A DNA stretch of 5,053 nucleotides, from assembly GCA_027056825.1 (NCBI GenBank), contig JALUJS010000118.1:1-5053 (forward strand). Reading direction: 5' to 3'. The notes below the pieces were generated by a model. That model was not told where the DNA came from, did no database searches, and saw only the letters and a program-made list of their open reading frames with translations. Positions 4,434-5,053 of the stretch are shown here, piece after piece. Position numbers and translations under genes: made by a program. Within the stretch, counting starts at the first letter, position 1. Each line of letters starts with the position of its first letter. The DNA comes from Candidatus Krumholzibacteriia bacterium. Lineage in GTDB: Bacteria > Krumholzibacteriota > Krumholzibacteriia > LZORAL124-64-63.

Positions 4434-5053
4434 CTACCAGGTCAGCCCCAGGGATATCTTGTTGCCGTCGTCGAATCCGTCGGCGGTCATGTCCTCGTAC
4501 GCATAGTCCAGGCTCAGGTTCCCGGTGCGGAAACCCACTCCCGCGGTGACGCCCTGCGTGTCGTAGTTCACGCGGGTGCCGAATCTCAGGGCGAGTTCGG
4601 GCAGCAGGCGGTACTCGGCGCCCAGGTGGGCCTTTTCGGTGGTGTCGTTGGGCAGCAGGACGTCGCCGGTCACCGTCAGCTTGCCGCGGAAGAATTCGGA
4701 GACCGGGGTGTAGGACGCCCCCAGCCGCATGGCGGTGGGCAGGTCGAAGGGCTGGTCCCTCAGGTTCATCTGGCCGCCCAGGTTGGTGGCCGAGGCGGCG
4801 AACACCAGCCCCTCGATGAGGGCCTGGTGGGTCAGGAAGAAGTCGAAGGCCAGGCCGGTGTCGCTGTAGAAATCGATCTTCTCGTAGATCATCTTGACGC
4901 CGACGCCGGCGGCGAAACGCTCACCCAGGGCCCGGGCGTAGGATACCCCCAGGGCCACGTCGTAGGGGCTGAACGTGCCCTCGAAGACATCGGTGCCCGC
5001 ATCCAGGGTCTTGCGATCGATCTCGTCGGAGTAGAAGCCCATGAAGGTCACCC
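4434..5053 (-). CDS. PorV/PorQ-family outer-membrane beta-barrel protein, C-terminal part; 5' end outside the window
   Basis: About 206 residues are visible, open to the right edge and ending at a TAG (4436-4434). The sequence alternates polar and hydrophobic residues in strands separated by turns, as in a beta-barrel. Recognisable PorV/PorQ-family (UPF0164-like) blocks are YDVALGVSYARALGERFAAG, then VGVKMIYEKI, AASATNLGGQM, the PFDLPTAMRLGASYTP segment, and HLGAEYRLLPELALRFG. It ends NKISLGLTW, with the aromatic C-terminal residue typical of outer-membrane barrels. Members include PorV, which helps type IX secretion in Bacteroidota, but many relatives occur in lineages without that system, so a secretion role is not implied. 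A GTG at 5051 is internal: the family is longer (usually over 300 residues) and the frame stays open. It converges on lpxH with 7 bases between stop codons. Confidence 0.82.
   Translation of the reverse strand, partial: VTFMGFYSDEIDRKTLDAGTDVFEGTFSPYDVALGVSYARALGERFAAGVGVKMIYEKIDFYSDTGLAFDFFLTHQALIEGLVFAASATNLGGQMNLRDQPFDLPTAMRLGASYTPVSEFFRGKLTVTGDVLLPNDTTEKAHLGAEYRLLPELALRFGTRVNYDTQGVTAGVGFRTGNLSLDYAYEDMTADGFDDGNKISLGLTW

Noticed and set aside
5049..5051. GTG at 5051 as the true start of the PorV/PorQ-family gene
   Set aside because: Too little sequence lies upstream to show a ribosome site, the family is longer, and the frame is open to the edge, so the gene is treated as truncated by the window.

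Overview
The window is GC-rich, densely coding DNA. It most likely comes from a diderm (Gram-negative-type) bacterium of the Fibrobacterota-Chlorobiota-Bacteroidota (FCB) superphylum or a nearby uncultured lineage such as Krumholzibacteriota or Eisenbacteria. That placement is inference from three genes: a PorV/PorQ-type outer-membrane beta-barrel, a short region-1.1-less RpoD/SigA sigma factor of about 283 residues, and an LpxH-type lipid A enzyme. Nothing here is a mobile element, CRISPR array, rRNA or tRNA.

Layout from left to right: (1) 1-354, minus strand, the N-terminus of a membrane-anchored coiled-coil protein of the M23 (LytM/MepM) peptidoglycan hydrolase type, running off the left edge. 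(2) 355-537, a 183-base gap with a run of hairpins that ends, on the minus strand, in an intrinsic terminator. (3) 538-1389, minus, a primary-type sigma-70 factor. (4) 1390-1510, a 121-base gap with three perfect GC-rich hairpins, then a strong Shine-Dalgarno for the sigma gene. (5) 1511-2986, minus, a two-PDZ HtrA/DegP serine protease with a complete catalytic triad. (6) 2987-3105, the htrA leader and a consensus-like promoter. (7) 3106-3591, minus, a small helical and coiled-coil protein of unknown function with an acidic Ala/Pro/Glu tail. (8) 3592-3655, a 64-base divergent spacer. (9) 3656-4426, plus, LpxH; its promoter is placed so that the mRNA is probably leaderless. (10) 4434-5053, minus, the C-terminal part of the PorV/PorQ-family protein, converging on lpxH with only 7 bases between the stop codons.

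The theme is the cell envelope: lipid A synthesis (LpxH), an outer-membrane barrel (PorV/PorQ type), periplasmic protein quality control (HtrA) and peptidoglycan remodelling (M23), with a housekeeping-type sigma factor embedded among them. The window shows no clearly novel system. The most interesting points are the predicted leaderless lpxH transcript, the hairpin clusters on both sides of the sigma gene, and an ambiguous, possibly frameshifted htrA start. The two best promoters seen, for htrA and lpxH, both resemble the standard primary-sigma -35/-10 pattern.
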